Source: Nymphaea colorata (taxonomy: Eukaryota; Streptophyta; Magnoliopsida; Nymphaeales; Nymphaeaceae). From it: DNA of 64,000 bases. A model generated the notes under the pieces. That model was not told the DNA's origin. It saw nothing but the letters and a program-made list of their open reading frames with translations, and searched no databases. Both the position numbers and the translations under genes were made by a program. Positions 21,181 to 33,349 of this stretch are shown here, in pieces (the stretch's first letter is position 1; each line of letters opens with the position of its first letter). The DNA is taken from NCBI RefSeq assembly GCF_008831285.2, contig NC_045144.1, forward strand, positions 20,911,716 to 20,975,715. The letters are read 5' to 3'.

Positions 21181-23710
21181 CTGCTTGAAAATCGATGGAA
21201 GAATTTGTGGCTGGCTTAGCACAATAGTTCCTAATGTCTTTGCCAGTGGCCAAAACTGGACCACGTCCTGTCAAAAAATCATAACAAGAAGATTCTTGAC
21301 TTCTAATTTTCTCAAAAGAGGCAAGTTGTTGATGAAAGAAGTAACATTTTAAGATCTTGACAGTTTTCTGTGGATACAAGTACCTGCAGAAATGGATGAA
21401 GAACTGGATCCCCCAGTTTCTGCATGAAGTTTAAGAAGACAACAAGTATAAATGTAATCAGAAAAATGAATTTTCAACAAAACGCAAACTGGCTGAAAGG
21501 CTTTACAAGTTCAGCCAGAAAAGAAACTGAAATTCGATCTGGGAATGTTGAAACCTTCATCGACTGGAAATTGACATAGAGAAGTTCATTTGTGAAGCCA
21601 GGAGACACATTGGCATCTGACTGTGCTGACATTGCTCTTTGAAAAAGCCAAGATGAGCTCAAATTTGGCTGCAAGTAACAGTTCAGACTGGAAATGATAA
21701 CTCAAGCATCAAAGAAAGGAATATCTCCAAACCAAAGTAGGATGTTACAAACCATATATGGATTCAACAGTGATAAACTGGCCTCATCCAAGAAATCGCC
21801 ACTTAATGCTTCATAAATACCTTATGAAAAAACAATTACAATGAATTACCAGAGGCCCAACAACAACTGCACGGTGCAAGAAAGTTGCATCATTCTAAGC
21901 AAAATTCTGTTATCATCTTACCATATGATACAAAAAGGAAATGGAAATTTTAGTTCTGAAAAATTTTATTATCATGATACAAAACAAAAATTGCATGTGA
22001 ACAAGAGCAACAATGACAAACATAAAGCTCAAATTCCTGAATTGGTTATAAACTGATCTGATACTCAAAACTTTATAATGGCATAGAGATCTATATACTA
22101 AGTACTAAGTGATACCGGATGCAAGTCTGTTGAGGTTCCGAGTGATGCTACAAAAACCACCAAAGGAAACTGGAGACTGCATGCCACTAGCATCACCAAC
22201 CTGAAAAAATAGCAGTATCAAGAGCTAAGAATCAAGCATCAAGTGAGTGACATTACATGCCCGCTAAGTGACAGCTGAACTGAGCATTGACTTAGTGGAC
22301 ACAAAAATGTTACATATCAAGTGACTCCAATTATGTCAATGTGTCTGGCAGAATAAAGACTAATACAGTCAATAGCTAGCATCTAAAACATATTCACCAG
22401 GCCAAGATTTCAGTTCATGCATCATGCACAGATGAGCTTTTCAAGCTTCTTAAACTTGACATGGCTAATGATGTCATACACATCTTACCTGCAATATATG
22501 ACTAACTGTGTATGAATGGCAGAGTTGATGCTAGCTTCCTGAAAACTAAAAACAAATTCTTTTATATCTCTTTCCAAGCAAAGAAAGAAAGAAGTTTCTC
22601 CACATTGATGGCAACGAATCAAAAGATTAAGCCTGGTGCCAAATTCTGTACTCAAGAAGTTGCATAGAAAGAAAATATTTCAACATAAAATTGTGAACAT
22701 TCTTCTCTAGTGAAGTAGTGGCTAGCTCAATCTAAAGTTGGTCCCTCATCTGAGAGAAATTCAAACTTAAGACCTCAGATAGACTACCAAGTATCAACCA
22801 TACCAAATCAGTATCAAGTTTTTCACATAATTAGAGCTAACACCACAGCTAACAGTTATATGAAAAACAGCGATGCAAAAGCAATCTGAAGGTTGCCTAA
22901 AAGATCATGCAGCAGAACATAGAATAAAAGAAAACCATTTTCAGCCATGACTTCAAACAAAAATATATATATATCAGAAACAACAAATAGGATATTTGCC
23001 GAAATGATGAAGCATCTTCTAGTAGAAGGAGTGGGGAGAGAGGGGAAGCAACGGAAGCAAGACAGTGGAGCTATAGTAATGATCCTACATGAAACTGCAC
23101 ATTGAAAGGAAGGAAAAAAAAAAGAAACTCAGGCTATGACAAGCAAAATTTGTCTTTTTAGAGGAAGCACATCATCATGATTTTGTATTTGGAATCGCAC
23201 AAAATAAAAATCAGCAAAATTGAGATTTTACCAAGTTCAACAATATATGTTTATCTGTAATCTAAATTACTATCAATAATTCATGCATAGATGTCTCTTG
23301 AGAGACTGAACTATTATCAATAATTCATCATTGGGCAAATTTTAATAGAGAATTTTAAGAGAAAAAATTAAATATGCTTCAACATCGAGCAAATGATAGA
23401 AAGATTAGGATACACAATATAAGAAGTAAAGAAAAAAATTCATGTAAATAAGAAAAGAAAGCAAACAACTTGAGTGATTATTCATTAGCAAAAGGACAGT
23501 AACAGATCACAAAATGGCATCCAAAGCTTTGGAAACAAAGTACATGTCACCAGGTGGATACTTAGCAAGGATGCTATCTGCATAAATAATAAAAAATGAG
23601 GTAAATCTGAAATTTGGTTTTTGATGATGAATGAATTCACACCTGTTCCGGTAAGTAGGAAAAATTCCAAAAATGACTCTCAATATTTCAATATCCTCAA
23701 TATCTTCTCC
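21181..23710 (-). pseudogene. Exons of a lycopene-cyclase-like FAD oxidoreductase
   Basis: Exons on the minus strand, in order: 23643-23710 (ILRVIFGIFPTYR), 22116-22200 (VGDASGMQSPVSFGGF), about 21753-21803 (DEASLSLLNPYM), 21555-21668 (SSWLFQRAMSAQSD to NELLYVNFQSM), 21384-21419 (KLGDPVLHPFLQ) and 21181-21267 (DVVQFWPLAKTLG to LPSIFKQ). Most have GT and AG borders. From memory these match the C-terminal half of a conserved plant plastid FAD/NAD(P)-binding protein annotated as lycopene beta/epsilon cyclase family (At2g32640-like); its reaction is not known to me. The N-terminal dinucleotide-binding half and the last exon are not found here, and the link between the first two exons is unclear, so I call it a remnant. 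It could instead be an incomplete view of a diverged gene. Confidence 0.65.
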
Positions 23711-24229
23711 CTGGAAAACAAATAGTTATCAATGATCATAGAACATAAAAGATACAATTTCATTATTATTAGAAACTTGAACAGAAATGTGGAGATATGA
23801 GCCCATGCAAATTAGCAGCATACGATATCTCAACATGACATACAATCTAATAAAATGATACAAATGTAAATCATTGTAAAAAAATTTATAAGTTCCAACA
23901 CAGAGCATTAGAATGAAGAGGATTGAGGAACAACTGTGATGGCAACATTGTAGAACTGTTACAACTGAATGCTCAGAAGTTTATGGGAGAGTATTTTAAG
24001 TGATTTGCATGAATTTTTGCTACTAATGATGAAAAAAATGTGACAATATGAATCATTACAGTGAAATAACTGAATTTCACTAATCCTAGGATTGCACATT
24101 CATTGATGGTTCATGCGAGAAGTGTAACTATTACATGTGATTTCCATATTTGGTTGACAAATTCTGGACTAATAAGCGCTGCCCCTGTCATTAGCTTGTA
24201 GAAGAAGAACTTTACGTGGTTAAAATCAG
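23711..24229. other. Unassigned AT-rich DNA
   Basis: No gene recognised. Upstream oxidoreductase exons would be expected here or beyond, but none is evident. Confidence 0.5.
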
Positions 24230-25290
24230 GAGAGCCACATGAGAGAAACTTCTGTCACATGAATGTCATAATACAAATCATCAAGTATGTCAAAGGAACC
24301 GCGAAGGAGCGAACTTTTTTTTTTTCATCATCACCAGAATTAGTTGCTTATACTGGTGTTGGTTGGGAGGAGATATAGAGTCTTTGACATTCAAAAATTG
24401 TTTTTGTGTCTTTAGAAGATTCTCTCATATTAAGGAGACATGAAAAGCAAAAAAAAAAACAAGTTTCTTCTTCTGCAAATGCAAAATATAGACCATTGGC
24501 TTCTACAACAATGAAAATTGTCTGGCTTAGGCAACTATTTGAAACATATAGTACACCTGAAACTACACGCAAGATTATATTGTGAAATAAGAGCTTGAAT
24601 TATATAGTCTGGAATCATACCTTTAATGAGCAGACAGAACATATACAGATGGATCACCACTTTGTCAAGGAAAAGCATTTGAGGAGGTCCTAATAATAGA
24701 CATTTAACAACTGGTTTTGTATCTTTTTAAGAGATCCTCTCATACCATGGAAATGCAAGAAGCAGCAAAAAGTTCCTCTTTTTTAATCTTCTATAGACGT
24801 AAAATGTAGAGCATTGACTTCTCCAGCAATGGAAATTACGTGGCTCGGGAAACTATTGGAATATATAGGAATACACTTGAAACTACCCACCAGATTATGT
24901 TGTGACAATGGAGCATTATTTATATAGTCTGAAATTGTACCTTAAATGAGTGGACTTAACATATAGAGATGGATTATCATGCTAGAGAAGTATTTGAAGA
25001 ACAGTCCATCTACCTTGATCTACTTTATGTGGCTTCAGAGTTTCAAATTGCAGAATGCATTTGTATTCTACATTCCTTAAATTTCTCATTAACTGTTGGA
25101 GTACATAACTACATATCTCAATAATGTACTTACATATATTGTTAGCTAGCCAACAGATAGCTGGCCCGCTTCTTGTGTATATGTTAAGGAGAATTCTCCC
25201 CCTTCCGCTCATTGTTTTCTTCAGTTGTTCTTCTTTGAATAATATTCAGTTTCTCATTTCTTAACTGTGCGTTAGTGCACATTGCGAGTT
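24230..25290 (+). mobile_element. Decayed copia 3' end (RNase H pieces and LTR-like end)
   Basis: About 24320-24560 reads in broken frames as copia RNase H (SSSPELVAYTG, then EDSLI and KIVWLRQLFE). A second, more decayed copy of the same part lies at about 24710-24910. From about 25096 the sequence starts TGTTGGAGTACATAACTAC, typical of a copia LTR beginning, and continues to about 25290. No partner LTR was found. Many stops show it is old. Confidence 0.55.
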
Positions 25291-25369
25291 TTGTCTAATG
25301 AGGCTCTTTTGAAACTTGAAGTTATAGATTTGAGCTATTTAGCTCAGTAATGCTGGCTGCTTCAGGGTT

Positions 25370-27000
25370 TTAAGCAACAGTTAGTAGCTTAGCTGATTCA
25401 TTAGCATGACTGGTGGAAATAGAGTATGAAGCCATAACATGTTTAGCAAATTGACATACATCACAAGATATCATGGACAATTCCAAACTAGAACATAAAT
25501 AAGGAAATAACTGTTTCAAAACACCAAAAGGAAGATGTCCAAGGCGTTCATGCCAATAAAAAAACAACTAAAGACAATCCTCTCGCTTCTTCTATGTTCG
25601 ATACAAGCCTTCAGACATCAAACCAAGTCCTGCAAAACACAATGATTGGCAGACAAAATGAGTTCACAATTCAGCACTTTTGTAATTTTGCTAACTGACA
25701 AGAGACTCAATGGAAGATGAGGGCCCTGTAGGGCACCATGCACTAAAAATTTGTTTAACAAAGAAAGACTCTCTTTTCCTGTGCCATAGAGGCAAAGTAA
25801 CCATCGATGATAAGAGAAACACGTTCATTTCCTGATAAGAGCTTATACTCATAGAAGAGCTTAGGATTGTCAGTTATGTTGTGGGTGACACCACTGTCAA
25901 CAATCTATTCCCCCATACAAGAATTACCTTTTTCTCCATAAATGGCGAGAGCATGGTTAACCTTCACATCATCTGACGTAGGTAAGCACAGAGTTCATGA
26001 ATCTGTTCAGCAGAAATAAAGGTTTTCCCTCCACTAGAGTTAGTAGCATCAGAAGTAGGCTTTTTTCCATTTGAAGACCACCGTCGACTATTCTTCTTTT
26101 CAGGATGCAAGTCCCAACAGAATTCCATGGCGTGACCAGTCTTCTTGCAATGAGTACACTTGCGAGGAGGTGGGACATCTCCAACAGGGGCATAGCTAAC
26201 AAGGGCAGATCCTTCATTATATGAGGTGTGATTCCCCTTTCTCTCAGTGATAACAAGGTGTCTTTGCGCTTCAGCCTCAATACGAGAGTAAACATCTTCA
26301 ATATTAAGCAGTTTTTCATAATTCAGGATTTGACTTCTTATACTTTCAAAGTCATCATTCAATCCTGATAAGAATAAAAAAACACCATATTCTTTCACTC
26401 CTTAGCTAAATGATGCACCTAGTCTTGGGGACAATTCCAAGTGTCATCTAAGTAGTACACAAGTTCCTCCCACTTAGATTTCAAGGCTGCATATAGTCTT
26501 GGGGACAATTCTAAGTGTCATCTAAGTAGTACACAAGTTCCTCCCACTTAGATTTCAAGGCTGCATAAAAATCTGCCACAGAGAGTTCACCTTGCTATAG
26601 AGCATAAACATTCTTCATCAATTGATACACTCGCACATCCTTCTTCTTTTGGCCATACATCTATTCCAAAATAACCCACATATCTTTCGCAGTCCTCTTG
26701 TGAAGAATGAGAGGTTGAATATCAAAGAACATGGAGTTGACAATCAAAGTCTTAACTTGGTTGTCCTCAAGAAACCATGTGTCCCAAGCAACATTAGTCT
26801 CGACCGATTCAATCTTCCTCCCTTTTATATAAGCAATTCGGCCCTGACCAGCAATCCCCATAGTGATCGCAACAAACCATTGAAGATAATTTTCCTTGGT
26901 GAGGCGAATGGTAGTAATTTGAACTGGAATATTTTCAATTCTAGAAGCCCCAACATCAGCCTATTCAATATTGACAGTAGAGGAAGAAGATTCTGTCCAT
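25370..27000 (-). mobile_element. Decayed copia Copia3: gag, protease, pre-integrase
   Basis: On the minus strand, gag N-terminus (about 26990-26660, ENYLQWF-like then TAKDMWVILE), gag middle and CCHC knuckle (25964-26398, CTHCKKTGHAMEFC), protease (IVDSGVTHN near 25900), then the pre-integrase segment with WHERLGHL (25370-25567). Integrase, RT and RNase H are missing. Several frame breaks and a 74 bp tandem duplication are present. Confidence 0.8.
26421..26567. repeat. 74 bp tandem duplication in Copia3 gag
   Basis: Two adjacent units begin AGTCTTGGGGACAATT (26421 and 26495) and end GGCTGCATA, with one base different. The duplication breaks the gag frame. Confidence 0.9.
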
Positions 27001-27728
27001 GATCAAGGTAAGCACTGCAGCGAAGAATGGCAGAAAAAAACACCAAGGTACACGATGGAGTTACTAGCAAAGGTAGAGACCAGGCGCAGAAGTGGCGCCC
27101 ATAGGCTACGACAGCAACAAGGGAGGCAGACTTGAACAAAGAGGTTGGGCGATGCCTTGGCGACAGTAGAGAAGGCAAAGACTCAAGTGGCAGTAGAATA
27201 GAATGCTCAGCCACAAAGAAGACAGAACAAAGCATTACATGCGACAACAGATGCTGGACGACGGCAGATCGCAGACTCTGTGTGACACTGGGCGACGGGT
27301 GAGCAGTGGTCAGCAACGAAAGAAGCTACAGAGCATCAAAAAATCAGGTGACAAAAGACTGTGCAGTAGGCAGAAGATGTGGAAGAAGTTGTCGTCGATC
27401 AGAGGAGGTCACTTGCTGGAACAGGCGACACAGCAGGGAGCATCGTATGTCGTCTGAGAGCAAGGAGCGTCGTCTCGGGAGAGAGCAGGCAATCGCAGAT
27501 CAGACAGCAGCACCAACAGCTATCGACCCAGGCGGCAGCTGAAAGGAAAGGCTATCACTAGCGACACTGGACGTTGGGGCGTAGGAGCGAACAAGCAGTC
27601 GTTGTAGCAGGACGCGACAGTGGGGAGCAGCGGCAGGGAGCCTGACAGATCATGGTGCCCCCAAGGCTCGACGGTATGACACAGCAGCACTTCGGGCCGA
27701 AAAAACAAAGCAAAGAGAAGAACACTAT
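27001..27728 (-). other. Leader region of Copia3
   Basis: GC-richer DNA between the gag start and the LTR-like block. It has open frames but no recognisable domain; probably the 5' untranslated leader of the element. Confidence 0.4.
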
Positions 27729-27930
27729 GTAACATGGAAAATAACCCTCAATAAGAGGGAAAAAAACCACGGGTGAGGAGGACTGATGCCCACTAGCAGC
27801 CAGACCCTCTCTCTCTTAGAATATCATTCACACTAAAAGTTAGGGTTTACAATGACATAAGTAAAGCCTTAACAGAAACACATAGTGGACCGGGTCCAGA
27901 CCCAGACCCGTATGCTAAAACACGTCAACA
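27729..27930 (-). repeat. Candidate 5' LTR of Copia3
   Basis: In sense orientation the block begins TGTTGACGTGTTTTAGC and ends CCATGTTACA, about 202 bases with TG...CA ends. No second copy and no clear primer site next to it were found, so the call rests on position and ends. Confidence 0.4.
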
Positions 27931-28567
27931 CACCCCATAGCTAGCTTCAACTTAACAGCCATAAAGAACTATGAACCAAGATCTAAGGCATCATGGGCAT
28001 AAGCGCAATATGGTCACAACTACTTCTTGAGATCTTACATTATTGAGCTACTCTAAAATTATTACCAATGGATGAGATTTACACAGACAAAAATGTCGAA
28101 TATCGGTGGACTAGGCACTTTTTATGATAAACCAGCTATTGGATTTTTCTTTTGTGTGCAAAAAAATTGATTGTTTTGATTCTTAAATATTTATGAGATT
28201 CTGACTTACAATAATTCAGCATCTAAAACATATTTGTGTACCAAAATTAAATGATTCAAGAGTTTTTTTCTCTAATGCCAATTAGCAATTTTCTTGACAA
28301 ACTGGGCAGCTAATGAAAACACTCGGCCTCATATGTGTGTGTGTGTATTGCATGTGCGCATGATACATATTTTTGTCAACATTTTTTGCTTCCATCAAAC
28401 TTGTGGATGTAATTTTCATAGTTTATTTACTAAAAGTTATGCCTTCTACTAGATTTCATGCTTCAAACATAGTTGCAAAGATATACTTGAGTCCAAGAGG
28501 CAAAATCTTGTAATATTAAAAGCAATCTAACAAATCTTAGAAGCTAAGAGAATTGTGTAAAGAGAAA
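27931..28567. other. Unassigned AT-rich DNA before Copia2
   Basis: No gene seen. Confidence 0.5.
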
Positions 28568-28572
28568 ATTAG
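28568..28572. repeat. Copia2 target-site duplication ATTAG, left
   Basis: ATTAG precedes the left LTR; the partner is at 34152-34156. Confidence 0.93.
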
Positions 28573-28854
28573 TGTTGAGTTTGTGCGCCCAAGATCGGGT
28601 CTGTCCAGACGACCCGATCCAATTCTTTTATATCCACACGCCCAAATATACTATAGGCGGTGGCATACTTGTAATTTTTTACATATTTTTGTACAAATTG
28701 TTGTAATCTGATTAGGTTATCTTAATAACCGTGATTAAGGATTGCAGTGTGGTTTTCACGCCAACTGCACTTTCTCTTTCATTGGCTTCTACCTTCTCTA
28801 CTCAATCACTCTTGTTTCAGGCCGGAGAGACACAGATTTCTGGAAAATCTTACA
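28573..28854 (+). repeat. Copia2 5' LTR
   Basis: 282 bases from TGTTGAGTTTGTGC to GGAAAATCTTACA. It is followed by TGGTAAACATC, which keeps only the first bases of the usual initiator Met tRNA site. Confidence 0.93.
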
Positions 28855-29179
28855 TGGTAAACATCATCCTCCGGTAAGTGGATTCAGTCCTGGCGTGATT
28901 TGCCCTAATTCCAGTATTTGCCCTAAATCCTATTTCTGGCGTGATTTGCCCTAATTCAAGTACTTGCCCTAAATTCTACCTCTGTGTTATCTGCCCTAAT
29001 TCTGTTCCATTTAATTTCTACATCACATAATCTTAATCTCCTTTGTCCTAATTCTGTCCAAACTTCAAACCAAACCATTACACAAAATACCTACATGTTC
29101 CATTATTCCTCTTCGATTTCTGCTCTCATTATTCAGCCATGGAAACTCCTCTCTCTTATCCCCCAGTTTTCTCTCCCAA

Positions 29180-29833
29180 CTTATCTCCCAAAAACTGAAT
29201 CACAGCAACTATTTGACTTGGAAACATCAAATAGTCCCATTTATTAAGAGCCATTGCCACTATGGACATATCGATGGCACCACCCCAGCTCCTCCAAAGT
29301 GCATCGATCGTGAAGTGAAGAGGACTGTAGTGGCATATCAAGCTGTTGGGACTTCGGTTGGGACTGAGATCAGATTTGAGTATGAAACTCTTACTGAAAA
29401 CAACCTTGAGTATGAAGTTTGACTGGCTCACGACCAGTCTCTTGTTGCCTACATTACTTCTACTCTGTCAGAGGAAATATTGGGAGGCGTTGATGATGAT
29501 TTAACAGCCCTAAAGTTGTGGTCTATGCTTGCCACGACGTACTCTCAAGTATCGGAAGCACGATTTCTACAATTAAAAAGGCAGTTTCATGACATCAAGC
29601 ACGGGACGCGTATAGTTTTGGAATATTTGAATGAAATAAAAAATGTAAACTACCAGCTTACTGTCATTGGACATCCGGTCAGCGACAAGGACAAAGTGCA
29701 GCAAGCTTTAAGTGGACTGGGAACAGATTTTGACATATTTTGCACAGCTTTGGAAGTTCTACATGTCCTCCCATCCTTTGAAGATTTGAAGACCAAGTTA
29801 TTTCAGCATGAAGCTAGTCGTGTACAGCGATAG
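29180..29833 (+). pseudogene. Copia2 gag
   Basis: The frame contains LTWKHQIVPFI near the start and, from 29480, a UBN2-type gag with LWSMLATTYSQ and RFLQLKRQFHDIKHG. A TGA at about 29420 and one at 29831 interrupt it. A CCHC knuckle CFYCNKRGHVKSEC follows at about 30000-30045 in another frame segment. Confidence 0.85.
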
Positions 29834-30105
29834 AACTTAATTCCTTCCAGCAGCCACAATGTACTTATTACAGGGACACACACACTGCAAGGGAATCGCA
29901 CCCGTCCTTGGACTCCTTAGGCAGGAATGGGAAGAGGTATTCTCCCAACACCACCAGGCATGAATACTACATCTACCACGCCTAGAAGGGTTCCTACTTG
30001 CTTCTATTGCAACAAAAGGGGGCATGTAAAATCAGAATGTTGGTACAATCCTCGGAACAAAAATAACTAGATCAGGCATGAGAACAAGGCAGTAGCAGGG
30101 TCAGC

Positions 30106-31526
30106 TTGATCATCATCCGACTCAAATGCAATATCAAATATTTCAGCAGACGTCAGCAGCTTTTAATGACAGCCCTATCTAAACTCCACTTGAAACAAAA
30201 TGAGCAAGGAGAATGGTATGTAGACTCTGGAGCAGTAGCCCATGTTACTGGTGACACAGGTAATCTCTCTAGTGTTTTCCTTTATTTAGATCAAGGCTCA
30301 GTTGTCACGGGAGATGGTTCCCATCACACAATATCGCACATAGGAAATGCACAAATATCTATGGGTCATTCTTCCATACCATTAAAGAATGTCCTTGTTG
30401 TTCCAAATGTCAAGAAAAATATTATCTCAGTGTCCAAACTTATTGATGATACTCATTCCTCTGTTGAATTCACACCATCTTCTATTTATGTCAAGGATGC
30501 TCGAACCAAGAAGACATCCGCTGAGGGCACTGGCAAAGGAGATATGTATGTCCTTGAAGAAGCTCCAAAGATGTCAAAACCTTACCTTTCAAATTCATCG
30601 TTTCCAATTCATAGTGAAGTTAATGTCACAGAGTATAATAAGCCGTCCATTTGGCACAGTCAGTTAGCTCACTGTAGTCAGTCTTTTGTTCGAAGTCTTA
30701 TTGCAGACGGATTCTTAGATAAGTCCAGTCTGAATTCAGTTGGTGAGTCCAGCATGTGCTCGAGTCGTCACATCTGTAAGAGCCATGCCCTTCCGTTTCA
30801 ATTAATCAATAAAAGAGCTTCAAGGTTTTTGACACTATATATTCCGATGTTTGGGGGCCCGCTCTAATTCCTTCTTCTTTCGGGAGTTGATACTATGTCA
30901 TTTTTATTGATTCATATTTTCGATATACTTGGATCCATTTCATAAAACACAAATTAGAAGTTTTCTGCTTGTTCACTCAATTTCATGCCTTGGTTCGAAA
31001 TAAATACTCCAGTGATATTGTGCATTTTCAATGTGATTGTGGCGGTGAATTTATTTCAAACGAATTTACTAAGTACTTACTAAATCATGGGATCACTAGA
31101 CAATTCTCATGCCCGCGTACACTTCAGCAAAACGGAATTGCTGAAAGGAAACATAGGCATATCGTTGAAAGTGCACTCAGCATGATGCATGACACAGATT
31201 TACCTATGACATTGTGGACTGACGCTTTTCATATGGCTGTCCATGTTATAAACTGGCTGCCATTGGCTTTGCTTGATGGAAAATCACCATTCTTTCTATT
31301 ACATAAGGAACAACCACATTATGAGGAATTGTGTGTTTTTGGATGTGTGTGCTATGTGCATATTGATAGTTTCCTTAAGAAACATGTTGTTTTGTGCAGA
31401 TTTATGAGGTATGCAAAAAATTACAAGGGCTATAGATGTTACAATCCTAAAACGGGCGTGTGCATATTTCACGGCATGTTGTTTTTTATGAAAGCAGGTT
31501 ACAAGATCCAAAGGCGCCTTCTGTGA
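30106..31526 (+). pseudogene. Copia2 protease and integrase
   Basis: Protease signature EWYVDSGAVAHVTGD at about 30214, pre-integrase IWHSQLAHCSQSF near 30650, then the integrase core with CDCGGEF (31035) and QQNGIAERKHRHI (31125). The frame is broken at about 30865-30968. Confidence 0.88.
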
Positions 31527-32881
31527 CACTGAATGATAAAAATGAGGTATATGATACTTGGTTACATGCTGAAATTTTAAGACAAGGGGTGGAAATGTTG
31601 TCTGAGCAGAGAGAGCAAGCTGTAGATAACCACTTTCTTGGACAGCCTGCCTTCATCCTCTCAGCCCAATGATCCACCTATAGATAACCACTTCTCAGGC
31701 CTGGTGTATTCCCGGCGGTCAGTCCCTCTGCAGCTACACACAAATCACAACTCGTTCGGCATCCTATTGACAGATGGGTGAGCTATAACAATTTTTCCTT
31801 AGATTTTCAACTTTTTATGATAGAAGTCAGCAAAAAGGTGGAACCAAAATGTTATCAACATGCGAGTAAGGAAAAATGTTGGGTTGAAGCTATGAATGAG
31901 GAAATGGCAGGCTTGAATGAGTGTCAGACTTGACAGATTGTTCCTCGTCCAGATGGTAAGAATGTTGTGGGCTCCAAATGGGTTTACAAAATGAAATATA
32001 AGTCTGATGGTAGCATTGATCGATATAAAGCTCGCCTTGTGGCGCGAGGCTTAACTCAGCAATACGGGAAAGATTATGATGAAACATTTAGTCTTGTCAT
32101 CAAGATGAGAACGATCCGCGTAATTATTTCTCTTGCAGTCTCATATGCATGGACTCTCTATCAGTTGGATGTCAAAATGTCTTCCTTCATGGGATTCTAA
32201 AGGAAGAAGTATACATGGAGCAACCTCCCGGCTATGCTACACATGATCCTCAAAAATGGTTATGCAAGTTACACAAGTCTCTATATGGGTTGAAGCAGGC
32301 TTCTAGGTCATGGTTCGATCAGTTTTCTCATCATATACACAAGTTGGTTTTCTCTGAAGCTCTTTCGATCAATCATTTTTTATCTACCATACCGGAGAAA
32401 CTATCACTTGGTTACTTATCTAAGTTGATGATATTGTTATCACTGGGAATTCTTCTTCACATATATCTTATGTTAAAGATATGTTGAAGCAAGAATTCAA
32501 GATGAAGGATCTTGGCAAATTACGGTACTTCTTGGGTGTTAAACTTGACAGGACAGATGATAGATTGACTCTTACGCAACACAAATATACTCTTAATATT
32601 TTGGCAGGGCAGACATGATTAACTGCAAACCCATAACTACTCCTAGTGTTCTCAACACCAAATTGATTGCCTCTGATGGAATTGCTGCATATCTCAATCC
32701 TACATTCTATCGCAGCATTGTTGGTATGTTACAATACCTCACTTTTACACGCTCAGACATAGTATATACTGTAAATCAGATCTCTCAATTTATGCATGCA
32801 CCCACGGAAGGACATATGGATGCCATTAAGCGAATCTTACGGTATCTCAAAGCTACTCTTGGAGATGGACTAGTCTACACA

Positions 32882-32886
32882 AGATG
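32882..32886. repeat. TRIM target-site duplication, left (AGATG)
   Basis: The right copy at 33345-33349 is AGATT. Without the TRIM and one copy, RNase H reads on in frame with AGATT, so the left copy likely mutated T to G. Confidence 0.75.
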
Positions 32887-33077
32887 TGTAACACCCCGGA
32901 AGTTTAGTCCCGTATCAAAGATTGTGAGGGGTCTTCAACGGCATATAAAGGGAGGTCATGAATGAGATGATTGTCCTGGTTCCTAGCATGTTTTTGGTTA
33001 GAGCCGAAACTGCTAGGAGGCGGGTTGGGAACCGCCGAACCAGGGGCCCAAGCCCAGGAGTGGGTCGGGTTGTTACA
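32887..33077 (+). repeat. TRIM 5' LTR
   Basis: 191 bases, GC-rich relative to its surroundings, ending GGGTTGTTACA. Confidence 0.93.
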
Positions 33078-33078
33078 G

Positions 33079-33091
33079 TGGTATCAGAGCC
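33079..33091 (+). other. TRIM primer-binding site
   Basis: TGGTATCAGAGCC, complementary to initiator Met tRNA, one base after the LTR. Confidence 0.92.
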
Positions 33092-33153
33092 GCTTCAACA
33101 CTCGAACCTGGGGTCCCACATGCACGGACGCGTGTGCCTTAAGGGGGGTGGAT

Positions 33154-33344
33154 TGTAACACCCCAGAAGTTTAGTCCTGTATCGAAGATTGTGAGGGATC
33201 TTTAAGGGCATATAAAGGGAGACCATGAATGAGATGATTGTCCTGGTTCCTAGCTTTTTTTTTGTTAGGGTCGAAACTGCTAGGGTGCAGGTTGGGATCT
33301 ACCGAACCAGGAGCCCGAGCCCAGGAGTGAGTCGGGTTGTTACA
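33154..33344 (+). repeat. TRIM 3' LTR
   Basis: 191 bases, preceded by the purine tract AAGGGGGGTGGAT at 33141-33153. Confidence 0.93.
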
Positions 33345-33349
33345 AGATT
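33345..33349. repeat. TRIM target-site duplication, right (AGATT)
   Basis: Follows the TRIM 3' LTR and restores the RNase H reading. Confidence 0.75.

Larger units (their letters stand above)
32887..33344 (+). mobile_element. TRIM (miniature LTR retrotransposon) nested in Copia2
   Basis: A 458 bp element: LTRs of 191 bp at 32887-33077 and 33154-33344, both TGTAACACCCC...GTTGTTACA; a primer site TGGTATCAGAGCC at 33079; and a purine tract AAGGGGGGTGGAT just before the second LTR. The 76-base interior has no coding capacity. This is the definition of a TRIM, which depends on proteins of other elements. The LTRs differ at 22 of 191 positions (16 transitions). Confidence 0.93.

Noticed and set aside
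27203-27770. Overlapping open frames on both strands
   Set aside because: GC-richer leader of a copia remnant; no recognisable domain.
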